From positions 1,116,001 to 1,180,000 of the forward strand of contig NZ_JAMBOQ010000001.1 in NCBI RefSeq assembly GCF_023715685.1: a stretch of DNA of 64,000 bases, read 5' to 3'. Under the pieces are notes generated by a model. The model saw nothing but the letters and a program-made list of their open reading frames with translations, had not been told where the DNA came from and searched no databases. A program made the position numbers and the translations under genes. Source of the stretch: Priestia aryabhattai (GTDB lineage: Bacteria > Bacillota > Bacilli > Bacillales > Bacillaceae_H). Positions within the stretch are counted from its first letter, which is position 1; each line of letters opens with the position of its first letter. Below, in pieces: positions 8,689 to 16,875 of this stretch.

Positions 8689-9627
8689 TCTATTTCGTTT
8701 ATTCTCTCCATTCATTTCAACAGGAATGGCTAGAGACTTAATTCGTTCCATGACACGAGCGGCTTTGAGCTCTTCCTGCTCGCCTCTTTGTGTATAAGTC
8801 AAATGATGTTGAAGCTCTTTAAAATTTAAATTCGAACTAAAAAATGTCGGCAAATTTTCAAGCATGCGGAACTGCAAAATCGTGCCCAACACATCGTCTC
8901 TCATCCAGCTCGTTACGGATTCTGCTCCGAGATCATCAAGCATAAGAACCGGTACTTTTTTGACATACTCTATCTTCTCATTGAAGCTTTGATCTTGAAA
9001 AGAACCTTTTAACTCACGCAAAAACTCCGGGACATAAAGAATTGTAGATTTCACTTTCTTTTCGGCTAACGCATTGGCAATTGCTCCAAGAAAATAAGTT
9101 TTCCCCACACCAAACGAACCGTGTAAATATAAAGCTTTCATTTTCTTATTTGGCTCATATTCTCGCACAAAATCTCTTACTAGTTTAATGGCTTCAAATC
9201 TTCCCTGCTCAATTTCAATATCAGACATTGTTGCCTGTAAAATTTCTTTGGGCACATACATACACTGAATAAAAGATTCTTGTTCTTTTCGCTCCTCTTC
9301 TTGCACTTTCCTAGGACAGCGTTCATACTGCAAATCAATGTTACGGCCTTTCACAACCAGCTGAGGGTGGTATCCCTTCACCATGTTGACACAGCTTTGC
9401 AGAGAAGGGCATTTGTCACAGCATTTGCTTTGGTCAATAAATTCATGCATCTTCATCAAGCCTCGGTCAACCATTTGCTCATCTAACTCATGGCGATGCT
9501 CTTGCAGAAACGTTTTAACTTCGGAATTAGACAGGATACTGTTTTTTAATGCTTCTAAGCGTGCTTTAAAATCCTTTTTGTTCACTAACTGGTTTAGCGA
9601 ATCATTGATAGGCTTCATCTTTTTCAC
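8686..9627 (-). CDS. dnaI: primosomal protein DnaI (helicase loader)
   Basis: A 313-residue AAA+ ATPase that loads the replicative helicase DnaC during replication initiation and restart. The N-terminal region has the zinc-type cluster CCDKCPSLQSC (about 68-78) used to bind helicase; the C-terminal AAA+ domain has Walker A GSFGVGKTYFLGA (about 168-180), Walker B VLMLDDLGAE (about 228) and the sensor/arginine region SSNLNFKEL. It lies 23 nt downstream of dnaB, and the two are co-transcribed in B. subtilis. Confidence 0.95.
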   Translation of the reverse strand: MKKMKPINDSLNQLVNKKDFKARLEALKNSILSNSEVKTFLQEHRHELDEQMVDRGLMKMHEFIDQSKCCDKCPSLQSCVNMVKGYHPQLVVKGRNIDLQYERCPRKVQEEERKEQESFIQCMYVPKEILQATMSDIEIEQGRFEAIKLVRDFVREYEPNKKMKALYLHGSFGVGKTYFLGAIANALAEKKVKSTILYVPEFLRELKGSFQDQSFNEKIEYVKKVPVLMLDDLGAESVTSWMRDDVLGTILQFRMLENLPTFFSSNLNFKELQHHLTYTQRGEQEELKAARVMERIKSLAIPVEMNGENKRNR

Positions 9628-9650
9628 CTCATCTCTATCATACCTGCTTT

Positions 9651-11078
9651 TTATTCTTTATGCTTTTGTTTTAACTCTTTATCTAACTGCTTCAGTTCTT
9701 CTTGTAGCTTTCGTTTTTCTTCTTCAAATCCGTCCACTTCTTTTGAAGGCTGCTTTTTCTCTTCTTTTTCTTCATCGTTCAGCCAATCTGGCACCATTTC
9801 TTTACGCACAATCTTTCGTCCGGCTGTTTTTTTATTTTGCTTTGCTTCCGTCCAATTTTGATATTCTTTCTGTTCATTTTTAGCTAAATTCATGGCATCT
9901 TGAACAGTTTGTACCTTTTTGCGTGCCCAGTGTCCAGCAATTTTCTCTACATAGCTCTTAGATAATTTCATATCGGATCTTAGCATAACATAGTAAATCA
10001 GAACATTTACTACCCCTGGTGAAAGCTTTTGATTAAACATCACTTCTTCAATCATTTGAAGGTCTGCTTTGGATGGCTCTGCTCCCCCTGAAAACTCAAT
10101 CAACAGCTGTCGGGGGGAAGTCACTTCAAGCTGTTGAATGAGCTGCTCTTCCTTCGTCTGAGGCTGCTTTTCCTGCATGGTACGAAGCATAGGTGGCTGA
10201 ATTTGTTCGCTTAGATTTGGAAGTGCTTCTCCATTCTCAAATTGGTAAAAGGACTGTGCTGCTTTTCTAAGCAATTCAACATCAACTTGATCGTTCTCAT
10301 TTAGCGAATCGAGCACCACATTTTTCATTTGAAGAGGATCGATGCCGTATAAAAAGGCTAGCTTTTCAATCGCTTGTTTTACTTTAGATGTAATGGACCT
10401 TTTCGAAATCATTGAATCTGTTAGACCTGCTAAAAATAAGTCAAAATCAAAGGAATCCGGGCTCATCTCAATAGAAGCGCGTTTTGAGGAATCCATAAAG
10501 TCCGTTTGAGCATCAGGAGAAAATACCTCCTTGCTTTCAGACTGAAAACTTGGAGCCAGCTCCGTTGCTTTAACTGATTTAAATACATCGTTAAATGAAT
10601 GCGTCACATCTTTGAACGATTGGTCATCAACGAGTGAATCCGAAAAATAATTTTTTACTTTTTGAAAGATAGATTTTCCTAGTCGGTTATATAAATATAC
10701 ATTTAACACGCCATCGTTAAAGAACTGATGGGGCGTAAGAGGAGGAATGAGCTCATAAATGAACACACGAACATCATCTTCTTCCTTAATATATGTTTTT
10801 AACAAACCAATGCCTTCTAATTTTAACCGCTCATGGTAAATAGCTTTCAAATTAATTTGCATCATTGACATTAGATGATGATGCGTGGACTCTTTTCCCC
10901 ATAAACGATCTTGTTCCAGCTCGCTCCATAACGTCATATACAAACCAAAACACGTCGTACCCACCAACGGCTGATAGAGCATTGTTAAAATCTTTCGGTC
11001 GTATTCCTGCAGTATGCCGTTCGAACGAACAACATAACGATCGACCGGTATCATTTCTTTCCAGTGTTGTTCTTTCAT
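9651..11078 (-). CDS. dnaB: replication initiation and membrane attachment protein DnaB
   Basis: This 475-residue protein is the Gram-positive DnaB (not the helicase), acting with DnaD and DnaI to recruit helicase and attach the origin to the membrane. The N-terminal DnaB/DnaD winged-helix region (VVRSNGILQEYDRKILTMLY) and the DnaD-like C-terminal module (MIEEVMFNQKLSPGVVNVLI... VEKIAGHWARKKVQT) are present. The tail from about 430 is strongly charged and probably coiled coil (EEEKRKLQEELKQLDKELKQ). It lies 72 nt downstream of nrdR and directly upstream of dnaI. Confidence 0.94.
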   Translation of the reverse strand: MKEQHWKEMIPVDRYVVRSNGILQEYDRKILTMLYQPLVGTTCFGLYMTLWSELEQDRLWGKESTHHHLMSMMQINLKAIYHERLKLEGIGLLKTYIKEEDDVRVFIYELIPPLTPHQFFNDGVLNVYLYNRLGKSIFQKVKNYFSDSLVDDQSFKDVTHSFNDVFKSVKATELAPSFQSESKEVFSPDAQTDFMDSSKRASIEMSPDSFDFDLFLAGLTDSMISKRSITSKVKQAIEKLAFLYGIDPLQMKNVVLDSLNENDQVDVELLRKAAQSFYQFENGEALPNLSEQIQPPMLRTMQEKQPQTKEEQLIQQLEVTSPRQLLIEFSGGAEPSKADLQMIEEVMFNQKLSPGVVNVLIYYVMLRSDMKLSKSYVEKIAGHWARKKVQTVQDAMNLAKNEQKEYQNWTEAKQNKKTAGRKIVRKEMVPDWLNDEEKEEKKQPSKEVDGFEEEKRKLQEELKQLDKELKQKHKE

Positions 11079-11114
11079 GTCGTTCCCTACCTACTTTTAA
11101 AGTAATAGAAATGA

Positions 11115-11152
11115 CAAAAAAAGAGCCTAAAGAATACTTCAATAGCTCTTTT
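11115..11152 (-). terminator. terminator-like hairpin between nrdR and dnaB
   Basis: Right after the nrdR stop, an AAGAGCT/(A)GGCTCTT stem is followed by seven U residues on the minus strand. It may only partly uncouple nrdR from dnaB, since no strong promoter is obvious before dnaB. Confidence 0.65.
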
Positions 11153-11612
11153 ACAGTCGTTCCTTCTTAATCAAATCTTTTAATTCATCAATAAATACAT
11201 TGATGTCTTTAAATTGTCGGTATACAGAAGCAAATCGAACATAAGAGACTTCATCGATAGCAGCTAATCGCTCCATCACCATTTCTCCTACCACATCTGA
11301 CTGCACCTCTGATGTACCCTGACTGCGCAGCTCCGTTTCAATATCGTGTACAGTATCTTCTAATTGTTTTAAGCTTACTTGGCGTTTTTCACACGCCTTA
11401 ATTAACCCTCGAAGGATTTTGTCTTTGCTGAACTCTTCTCTCGCTCCATCTTTTTTTACAACAATTAACGGAAGTTCTTCTACTTTCTCAAAAGTTGTAA
11501 AACGATAGTGACACTCTTCGCATTCACGTCTTCTACGAATAGAGCGGCCTTCTTCTACAGGGCGCGAGTCCAGCACTCTCGTTCCATTGTAATGACAGGA
11601 TGGGCACTTCAT
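11151..11612 (-). CDS. nrdR: transcriptional repressor NrdR
   Basis: A 153-residue zinc-ribbon plus ATP-cone repressor of ribonucleotide reductase genes. The zinc ribbon MKCPSC...[12 protein letters not shown] (1-43) has both CxxC pairs, and the ATP-cone begins [19 protein letters not shown] (about 52-70). Nucleotide binding by the cone tunes DNA binding. It is placed upstream of dnaB-dnaI, the usual Bacillus order (nrdR was ytcG). Confidence 0.96.
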   Translation of the reverse strand: MKCPSCHYNGTRVLDSRPVEEGRSIRRRRECEECHYRFTTFEKVEELPLIVVKKDGAREEFSKDKILRGLIKACEKRQVSLKQLEDTVHDIETELRSQGTSEVQSDVVGEMVMERLAAIDEVSYVRFASVYRQFKDINVFIDELKDLIKKERL

Positions 11613-11855
11613 ATTCTCAGCTCCAATAATAAACCTTGTTTTTCTTTTTATTTTCTCTCATATAAGTTAATTTTCATCTATGTTAGCCGGCTATTCGCCA
11701 TTTATTATGATTGTTATCATCATTTCCTTTAACAAACAAGATGCTATATTAAAGGATTTACTTTATTCCATCTTATAGAAAACAAGGCTTGAATACAAGT
11801 AAAGGAAAAGGAATTTCCCCATTTTATTTCCTGAAATTCAAAAATGATAAGGAAC

Positions 11856-12242
11856 TTACGAAGAAAGAGGAATAAGTTTTTGATCAAAGCTCTTATAAAG
11901 CGTACGTACAAGTTCTTTACTAAAACCAAAATCAACTGGCATCACTTTTGACTCTGTTGTAGCAGAAAAATCGATAGCGGTTTCAAGAGGACGTACGCTA
12001 ATAATGGTAATGACAACAAAAGCTTTTCTTCCTTTTACAACGTTTAAGCTAATTTCTCCTCGCTCTTCATACGCAGCAAGTATCTCTATCCCTTGCATGT
12101 GCTTCAATACTTCATGAACTTGCTTAAATGCATTCCCAGCCGTTGTTTTGTAATAATGCGTTTTTAGAGTTGGATCTGAATGGTGATCGCTTGTTTCTAC
12201 ATGATTAGAAAATAAAGATTTAACTGCTTGTACTACCCCCAT
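11856..12242 (-). CDS. conserved protein of unknown function
   Basis: A 128-residue protein without signal peptide or membrane segment. The C-terminal half has alternating strands (GEISLNVVKGRKAFVVITII, SVRPLETAIDFSATTES) and ends KELVRTLYKSFDQKLIPLSS. A good ribosome site (AAAGGGGATAAC before GTG/ATG at 12242) supports it. I recall similar small proteins annotated only as hypothetical cytosolic proteins at this place in Bacillus genomes. It sits between speD (after the speD terminator) and nrdR on the same strand. I cannot assign a function. Confidence 0.75.
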   Translation of the reverse strand: MGVVQAVKSLFSNHVETSDHHSDPTLKTHYYKTTAGNAFKQVHEVLKHMQGIEILAAYEERGEISLNVVKGRKAFVVITIISVRPLETAIDFSATTESKVMPVDFGFSKELVRTLYKSFDQKLIPLSS

Positions 12243-12283
12243 GTTGTTATCCCCTTTGTTTTTGCGTATTAAAAATGTATATA

Positions 12284-12311
12284 CTAAAAAGAGGTGTGTA
12301 ATACACCTCTT
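12284..12311 (-). terminator. terminator of speD
   Basis: A 9-bp perfect stem AAGAGGTGT/ACACCTCTT (12289-12297 with 12303-12311), five-base loop, followed by U-rich sequence on the minus strand. Confidence 0.82.
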
Positions 12312-12335
12312 AACTTACGTAATCAATCAACACTA

Positions 12336-12716
12336 TTAAAGTGCATTCACTTTAGTTTGTTTTACCTGAACAGGACCCATTCCACGTGGTAATTCAATTG
12401 TTTCACGTGTCTGTGCACTTAGAGCATCTGCAATATAATCTGCTGCGATTGTAGGATCTAAATGACCACAAGTATAAACATCAATACTTGCATAACCATG
12501 CTCTGGGAAGCTGTGAATCGTTAAATGTGATTCTGAAATAATAACAACGCCACTTACACCTTGAGGTGCAAATTTATGGAACGCTACTTCGCGAACTTCC
12601 GCACCAGATTTTAAAGCTGCATCAACAAACGTTTTTTCAATATAATCAATATCATTTAACTTATCGAAATCGCATCCCCATAATTCTGAGATGACATGAC
12701 GACCCATTGTTTCCAT
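12336..12716 (-). CDS. speD: S-adenosylmethionine decarboxylase proenzyme
   Basis: A 126-residue class 1B AdoMet decarboxylase that produces decarboxylated AdoMet for spermidine synthesis. The proenzyme self-cleaves between Glu62 and Ser63 in [14 protein letters not shown], Ser63 becoming the pyruvoyl cofactor. Catalytic His67 and the cysteine in YTCGHLDP are present. The initiating ATG follows GGGGG by about 10 nt. It lies downstream of gapB, as in B. subtilis, but has its own promoter and an unusually structured leader. Confidence 0.97.
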   Translation of the reverse strand: METMGRHVISELWGCDFDKLNDIDYIEKTFVDAALKSGAEVREVAFHKFAPQGVSGVVIISESHLTIHSFPEHGYASIDVYTCGHLDPTIAADYIADALSAQTRETIELPRGMGPVQVKQTKVNAL

Positions 12717-12866
12717 AATGATATTTCCCCCTTTAACAATTTTTAATCGTTAAACATGAAGTTCTTTCGCCATATAGCATGTTAACTACCACGGGGGAAA
12801 GTTAGTCCAAAGAGGTCCTAACCCTTTAAGTAGCCACATCACCGAAAGGTACACAAGAAGTTCACG
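12717..12866 (-). promoter_or_regulatory. structured leader of speD with sequestered Shine-Dalgarno
   Basis: The speD 5' leader (about 150 nt) contains TTTCCCCC (plus 12793-12800), exactly complementary to the Shine-Dalgarno segment GGGGGAAA (plus 12724-12731). Between them GTTAACATG and CATGTTTAAC can pair with one bulge, stacking under the same helix. Just upstream, AGGGTTAG can pair with CTAACTTT, which overlaps the anti-SD run, giving two mutually exclusive folds. This is the layout of a translational riboswitch or protein-bound leader. I do not recognise a named class; the function is inferred only. Confidence 0.5.
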
Positions 12867-12872
12867 AAACAT

Positions 12873-12901
12873 AGTATACTTTGTTTACATTTATTTTGCA
12901 A
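12873..12901 (-). promoter_or_regulatory. sigma-A promoter of speD
   Basis: Minus-strand TTGCAA (12896-12901), 17-nt spacer, TATACT (12873-12878). It puts the speD start of transcription near 12866, well downstream of the gapB terminator. Confidence 0.75.
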
Positions 12902-13085
12902 TACGTGTTTTGATTTTATTAAAGATTGTTCTTGCAGATAGACCTATACAAATTACCCCTGTATTCTCGCGAGACAGTGTGTAAAAGCTGCTAAACGACT
13001 ATTAATTTTTTATTAAAATTGAGGAAAAGAAACACCCCTTTGCATGCTTATCTTATTGCTTTTCCCTATTCTTTTGAATAAAAAC

Positions 13086-13118
13086 AAAAAAAAACAGGGC
13101 GATAGCTCCCTGTTTTTT
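13086..13118 (-). terminator. terminator of gapB
   Basis: An 8-bp stem AAACAGGG/CCCTGTTT around GAGCTATCG-type loop, 22 nt after the gapB stop, with long U-runs on the minus strand. Confidence 0.85.
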
Positions 13119-13139
13119 TAAAAGCAATCCATAGCTTTC

Positions 13140-14171
13140 TTAGCTTACTCTTATTTTTGATCCCTTACGCATTTCTGCAGCAATATATCTTACCAAATCG
13201 ACTACGCGCTGAGAGTAGCCCCACTCGTTATCGTACCAAGCTAACACTTTAATTTTATGATCTTCCATTACGATCGTGGATAGTCCATCTACAATAGCTG
13301 AATGAGGGTTTGTATTAAAGTCAATTGATACGAGTGGTTCCATTGTTAAATTTAAAATATTCTTTAATGGTCCTTCAGCAGCTTTAATAAACGCTAAATT
13401 AACATCTTCCATCGTCACAGGTTTCCTTACATCCACAACTAAATCGACAAGTGATACGTTCGGCGTTGGCACGCGCAGCGCCATCCCATGAAGCTTTCCT
13501 TTCAAATGAGGAAGAACTAATGAAAGTGCCTTGGCTGCTCCAGTTGTTGTAGGAATAATTGATTGAGCACACGCACGGGCTCTTCGCAAGTCTTTATGCG
13601 GATTATCGATATTCTTTTGATCATTTGTATATGCATGAACGGTCGTCATTAAACCGTTTTCAATTGTGAACGCTTCGTCTAACACCTTGACAACTGGAGC
13701 TAGACAATTTGTCGTACAAGAGGCATTGGAAATAATGTTATGCTGATTCACATCAAACTCTCGTTCGTTTACGCCCATCACAATGGTAATATCTTCTTGT
13801 TTACCCGGTGCCGTTAAGACAACTTTTTTCGCACCTGCTTCAATATGTAACTGCGCTTTTTCTCTTGAATTAAATTTCCCTGTTGCTTCAACAACTAAAT
13901 CAATCCCAAGCTCTTTCCAAGGTAAATTCAGCGGATCACGTGAATTTAATAGCTGAATTCTTTTACCGTTAACAATTAGCGCATCATCATCACATTTAAC
14001 ATCTCCATTAAATGGTCCGTGTATAGAGTCATATTTGATTAAATGTGCTAATGTTTCTGCTGGATAAGATGCATTTATTGCAATAATATTTAAATTCTCC
14101 TCTATAATCGCTGTGCGAAACACCATTCTTCCTATTCTCCCAAAACCATTAATGGCAATACGTGCTTTCAT
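13140..14171 (-). CDS. gapB: NADP-dependent glyceraldehyde-3-phosphate dehydrogenase (gluconeogenic)
   Basis: A 343-residue GAPDH that runs 1,3-bisphosphoglycerate reduction during gluconeogenesis. The Rossmann segment INGFGRIGRMVFR is at the N-terminus, the catalytic cysteine is in SNASCTTNCLAP (about 150-161), and the C-terminus has WYDNEWGYSQRVVDL. GapB rather than GapA is indicated by the INAS in the dinucleotide-binding region, the overall match to B. subtilis GapB, the position next to speD and coaE, and the two CcpN-type operator half sites in its promoter. It would be repressed on glycolytic carbon. Confidence 0.94.
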   Translation of the reverse strand: MKARIAINGFGRIGRMVFRTAIIEENLNIIAINASYPAETLAHLIKYDSIHGPFNGDVKCDDDALIVNGKRIQLLNSRDPLNLPWKELGIDLVVEATGKFNSREKAQLHIEAGAKKVVLTAPGKQEDITIVMGVNEREFDVNQHNIISNASCTTNCLAPVVKVLDEAFTIENGLMTTVHAYTNDQKNIDNPHKDLRRARACAQSIIPTTTGAAKALSLVLPHLKGKLHGMALRVPTPNVSLVDLVVDVRKPVTMEDVNLAFIKAAEGPLKNILNLTMEPLVSIDFNTNPHSAIVDGLSTIVMEDHKIKVLAWYDNEWGYSQRVVDLVRYIAAEMRKGSKIRVS

Positions 14172-14190
14172 GGCTATACCCCTCTCTATA

Positions 14191-14233
14191 TGTGTTATAC
14201 TATTTAACTTTTTATATTGAATAGTATAACATA
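14191..14233 (-). promoter_or_regulatory. CcpN-type operator pair and gapB promoter
   Basis: Two matches to the CcpN motif TRTGHYATAYW occur in inverted orientation: TGTGTTATACT on the plus strand (14191-14201) and TATGTTATACT on the minus strand (14223-14233). They form an 11-bp inverted repeat separated by 15 nt. The minus-strand copy contains a likely -10 (TATACT). CcpN represses gapB and pckA in B. subtilis, so this fits. Confidence 0.75.
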
Positions 14234-14363
14234 AATATTTAAAAAGTGAATAATATTAATTTTTTTTAATAAATTATTTTAATTAAGTTTTACTATATGT
14301 ATATAGCGAGAACAGATATTTAACACATTCTTTTTTAGAAGCCCTTAAATATTCTCAATAAAA

Positions 14364-14712
14364 AAAGAGATTGAGACATACCTAAATCAATGGACTCTAA
14401 AGACAAACAAATTGGATAAACGATCTAGTATGGATCGCTTGTTACACGGCTGTTAATTTCCGTGCAAGGCTTCGCTTTCCGCGGGCGGCCGATGAGCCTC
14501 CTCGTCGCTTCCGCTCCTGCGGGGTCTCACCTATTCCGCTTTTCCCGCAGGAGTCTTCGCCTTGCTCTCCAATCAACAGCTAGAAGCACCTACATACATG
14601 AAACCTACGTTCACCCTACCAATGAAAAAATCCGAACGAGTTTGATTCTCCATCAAGAATCAAACTCGTTCGGATTTTCCTTCAACTAAAACACTTTTGT
14701 CTCAGCCTCTTT
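14364..14712. mobile_element. MITE-like repeat element, about 350 bp
   Basis: The element is bounded by imperfect 17-bp terminal inverted repeats: AAAGAGATTGAGACATA at 14364-14380 and, on the other strand, AAAGAGGCTGAGACAAA at 14696-14712 (14 of 17 match). Inside are a GC-rich core unlike its AT-rich surroundings, a 10-bp perfect stem CTCCTGCGGG/CCCGCAGGAG, a larger imperfect stem starting CTGTT(A/G)ATT and ending GCAAGGC, and a 20-bp perfect hairpin. It has no convincing ORF. I recall similar GC-rich hairpin repeats (CTTTCCGCGGGCGG type) between genes in many Bacillaceae. The right end overlaps the coaE stop codon. Confidence 0.75.
14622..14675 (-). terminator. 20-bp hairpin terminator for coaE, inside the repeat
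   Basis: A perfect 20-bp stem (14630-14649 with 14656-14675, six-base loop) is followed by six U residues on the minus strand. Lying 36 nt past the coaE stop and inside the MITE-like element, it probably ends the polA-mutM-ytaF-coaE transcript. Confidence 0.8.
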
Positions 14713-15307
14713 AATCTAGCCACAGGGCCAATATACTTAAAAGCTGTTGTTTTGTTTCCTCTACAGGTCCGTTGTTGTTGATCACCGCATCGGCTAAGGC
14801 TACTTTTTGAATTAAAGGCAGCTGTGAGTGGATACGTGCATAGGCATCCTCCGTCGAGAGATCATTACGAGACTTTAACCTTTCTAGCTGCACAGGCTCA
14901 TCGACATATACAACCACTACTTTATCGACTAAGTGTGTCAAATCACTTTCAAACAGCAGCGGAATATCTAATACCACAGCATCGTATCCTTCCTCGATAT
15001 ACCTTTCCTTTTGAGAAAGCATTTCTTTTCTTACCGCAGGGTGTACAATTGCATTCAACTTTTTACGTTCTTCCTCTTGATAAAACACAATTTCCCCTAA
15101 AGCCGCTCGATTGATCTCCGCATTCTCGTGAAGAATGGCACGGCCGAATGTCTCTACAATTTGTTTGTATGCTTCTTTTCCTGGTTCGACGACTTCTTTT
15201 GCAATGTGGTCAGCATCGATTACTGGAATATTAATATCTCTCAGCATTCCGGTTACCGTGCTTTTTCCACTAGCAATTCCGCCCGTTAATCCAATTACAA
15301 TTGACAT
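14711..15307 (-). CDS. coaE: dephospho-CoA kinase
   Basis: The 198-residue enzyme of the last step of CoA synthesis, phosphorylating the 3'-OH of dephospho-CoA. The P-loop GLTGGIASGKST is at residues 6-17, followed by DADHIAKEVVEPG and the lid region RNDLSTEDAYARI; length is normal. It belongs to a same-strand run polA-mutM-ytaF-coaE seen in B. subtilis. Its stop codon is overlapped by the end of a repeat element, but the protein end (ALWLD) looks natural. Confidence 0.95.
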   Translation of the reverse strand: MSIVIGLTGGIASGKSTVTGMLRDINIPVIDADHIAKEVVEPGKEAYKQIVETFGRAILHENAEINRAALGEIVFYQEEERKKLNAIVHPAVRKEMLSQKERYIEEGYDAVVLDIPLLFESDLTHLVDKVVVVYVDEPVQLERLKSRNDLSTEDAYARIHSQLPLIQKVALADAVINNNGPVEETKQQLLSILALWLD

Positions 15308-15330
15308 TGGCCTCTCCTTTATCGCTTTAT

Positions 15331-15960
15331 TTAAAATCTAAAAATACCTAAAATAATAAGCAGAACTCCCGGTAAAAAGGAAAACATTTTCATCCATGAT
15401 AAACGTGAAAAAACCTTGCCAAACTGTATGCCAGCACTTAAAAAAAGTGAGCTCATAAGAGCTACAGCAATTGCTAAAGCATACGGCGAATAACCTAATA
15501 AAGCTGCTCCAAACCCTGCTCCAAATGCATCAAGAGATAATGCAATTCCAAGTATAAATGCTTCAATCCCAGTGATGGAACCTGAATTATCTAAATCTGC
15601 TGCCGTCGGTTTTTTCAATACGTTAATGACTAAGCCAATCGACTTAATTTCAATTTTCATTAATGTTTTTTCTTCTTTCACTCGAGATGAATCTGCCGGA
15701 CAAAAAAACTGGTATAAAATCCACATTCCAAGTAGAACAAGAATACCTCCGCCTACTTTATTTAGTACATCCACCGAAAATAGATGCGTAAGTACTTTTC
15801 CTAAAAACATAGAAAACATTAAAGAAAATGCTGAGCAACATGAAATAATAAAAATGGATTTCAGCGGGATTTTCACCTTTCGAAGTCCGTATGTCAGGCC
15901 AACGCTAAAGCTGTCAAGACTTACGGCAAAAGCAAGAATAAGTAAAGAAAATGTTATCAT
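15331..15960 (-). CDS. ytaF: sporulation membrane protein YtaF
   Basis: A 209-residue polytopic membrane protein of the MntP/YtaF group, with about six hydrophobic segments. Paired motifs VSLDSFSVGLTYGLRKVK (near 12) and LSLDAFGAGFGAALLGY (near 135) mark the internal duplication characteristic of the family. The longer frame opens at 16014, but AAGGAGT lies about 9 nt before the ATG at 15960, which gives MITFSLLILAF. It lies between mutM and coaE. YtaF is linked to sporulation in B. subtilis; a transport substrate is not established. Confidence 0.87.
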   Translation of the reverse strand: MITFSLLILAFAVSLDSFSVGLTYGLRKVKIPLKSIFIISCCSAFSLMFSMFLGKVLTHLFSVDVLNKVGGGILVLLGMWILYQFFCPADSSRVKEEKTLMKIEIKSIGLVINVLKKPTAADLDNSGSITGIEAFILGIALSLDAFGAGFGAALLGYSPYALAIAVALMSSLFLSAGIQFGKVFSRLSWMKMFSFLPGVLLIILGIFRF

Positions 15961-16020
15961 GATGAGAGGACTCCTTTCCTTTCTGTCTATACGTAGTATA
16001 TGAAAGGAGCCCATCCATTG

Positions 16021-16854
16021 TTATTTTTTAGCCGGCTGACAATTTGGGCAGATATGTGTTCCTCTACCGCCTACAACAAATTTTTCAATTGGGGTACCGC
16101 AAATTTTACAGGATTCGCCTTTTCTTCCGTACACGTAAAGCTGCTGCTGAAACATGCCTATTTGTCCCTGTGTGTTTACATACGTGCGAATTGTGCTGCC
16201 CCCTTGTTTCACAGCTTCTTGAAGGGTTGCTACAATTTCTTCATACAATTTTTCATACTCTTCGTCTGTTAATTGGCTGGCCACTCGTTCAGGATGAATT
16301 CCTGCGCGAAATAGTGCTTCATCTACATAAATATTCCCAAGCCCCACAACGACATTTTGATCGAGTAAAACCGGCTTGATTTTTCGAGACGTTTTGCCGA
16401 TTCGCATTTTTAATTGACTTGGATTAAATGTTTCGTCAAACGGTTCAGGTCCAAGGCCAATAAGAGGAGGAAACAGATCTTCCTCTCCTTTTTTAAATAA
16501 GTGCATGGTACCAAACTTCCTTACATCCCGGTATCGCAATTCCGTTCCATCCGTGAAGTGAAAAAAGACGTGTACATGCTTATCTGGTTCTTCTGCATTC
16601 TCATGGAGAGCATATTTCCCTTCCATACGCAAATGAGAAACCATCGTATAATCATCGAGTACAATTTTCAAAAATTTACCTCTGCGTTCAACATCTCGAA
16701 TGGTTTGTCCAACAAGCGCGTCACAAAACTGCTCAACTTGCTCAGGACGTTTGATAATATTAGGCCATTTAACGGTTACACGCTCAATGGTCTTACCACT
16801 GGCTAATTCAATCAACGTACGTCTGACGGTTTCAACTTCTGGTAATTCTGGCAC
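16021..16854 (-). CDS. mutM: formamidopyrimidine-DNA glycosylase
   Basis: A 277-residue bifunctional DNA glycosylase/AP lyase removing 8-oxoguanine. The catalytic N-terminal proline and glutamate are in PELPEVETVRR, helix-two-turn-helix and lysine regions follow, and the C-terminal zinc finger CKICGTPI...HICPNC is complete. Because Pro must be the N-terminus after fMet removal, I choose the GTG at 16854, 10 nt after AAGGA, over a GTG at 16863 that would add three residues. It is just downstream of polA (about 21 nt), the usual arrangement. Confidence 0.95.
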   Translation of the reverse strand: MPELPEVETVRRTLIELASGKTIERVTVKWPNIIKRPEQVEQFCDALVGQTIRDVERRGKFLKIVLDDYTMVSHLRMEGKYALHENAEEPDKHVHVFFHFTDGTELRYRDVRKFGTMHLFKKGEEDLFPPLIGLGPEPFDETFNPSQLKMRIGKTSRKIKPVLLDQNVVVGLGNIYVDEALFRAGIHPERVASQLTDEEYEKLYEEIVATLQEAVKQGGSTIRTYVNTQGQIGMFQQQLYVYGRKGESCKICGTPIEKFVVGGRGTHICPNCQPAKK

Positions 16855-16875
16855 GTTTGTCACATCCTTTTTCCA

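Noticed and set aside
10852..11170. Two long frames (plus and minus) over the dnaB start
   Set aside because: Shadows of dnaB: no ribosome sites and no family pattern, while dnaB in its own frame is full length.
14462..14689. Open frame of 75 codons on the plus strand inside the repeat
   Set aside because: It lies wholly in the hairpin-rich MITE-like element, lacks a ribosome site, and its residues follow the inverted repeats rather than a protein pattern.
15572..16003. 143-codon plus-strand frame
   Set aside because: Antisense to ytaF, a full-length conserved membrane protein; no ribosome site.
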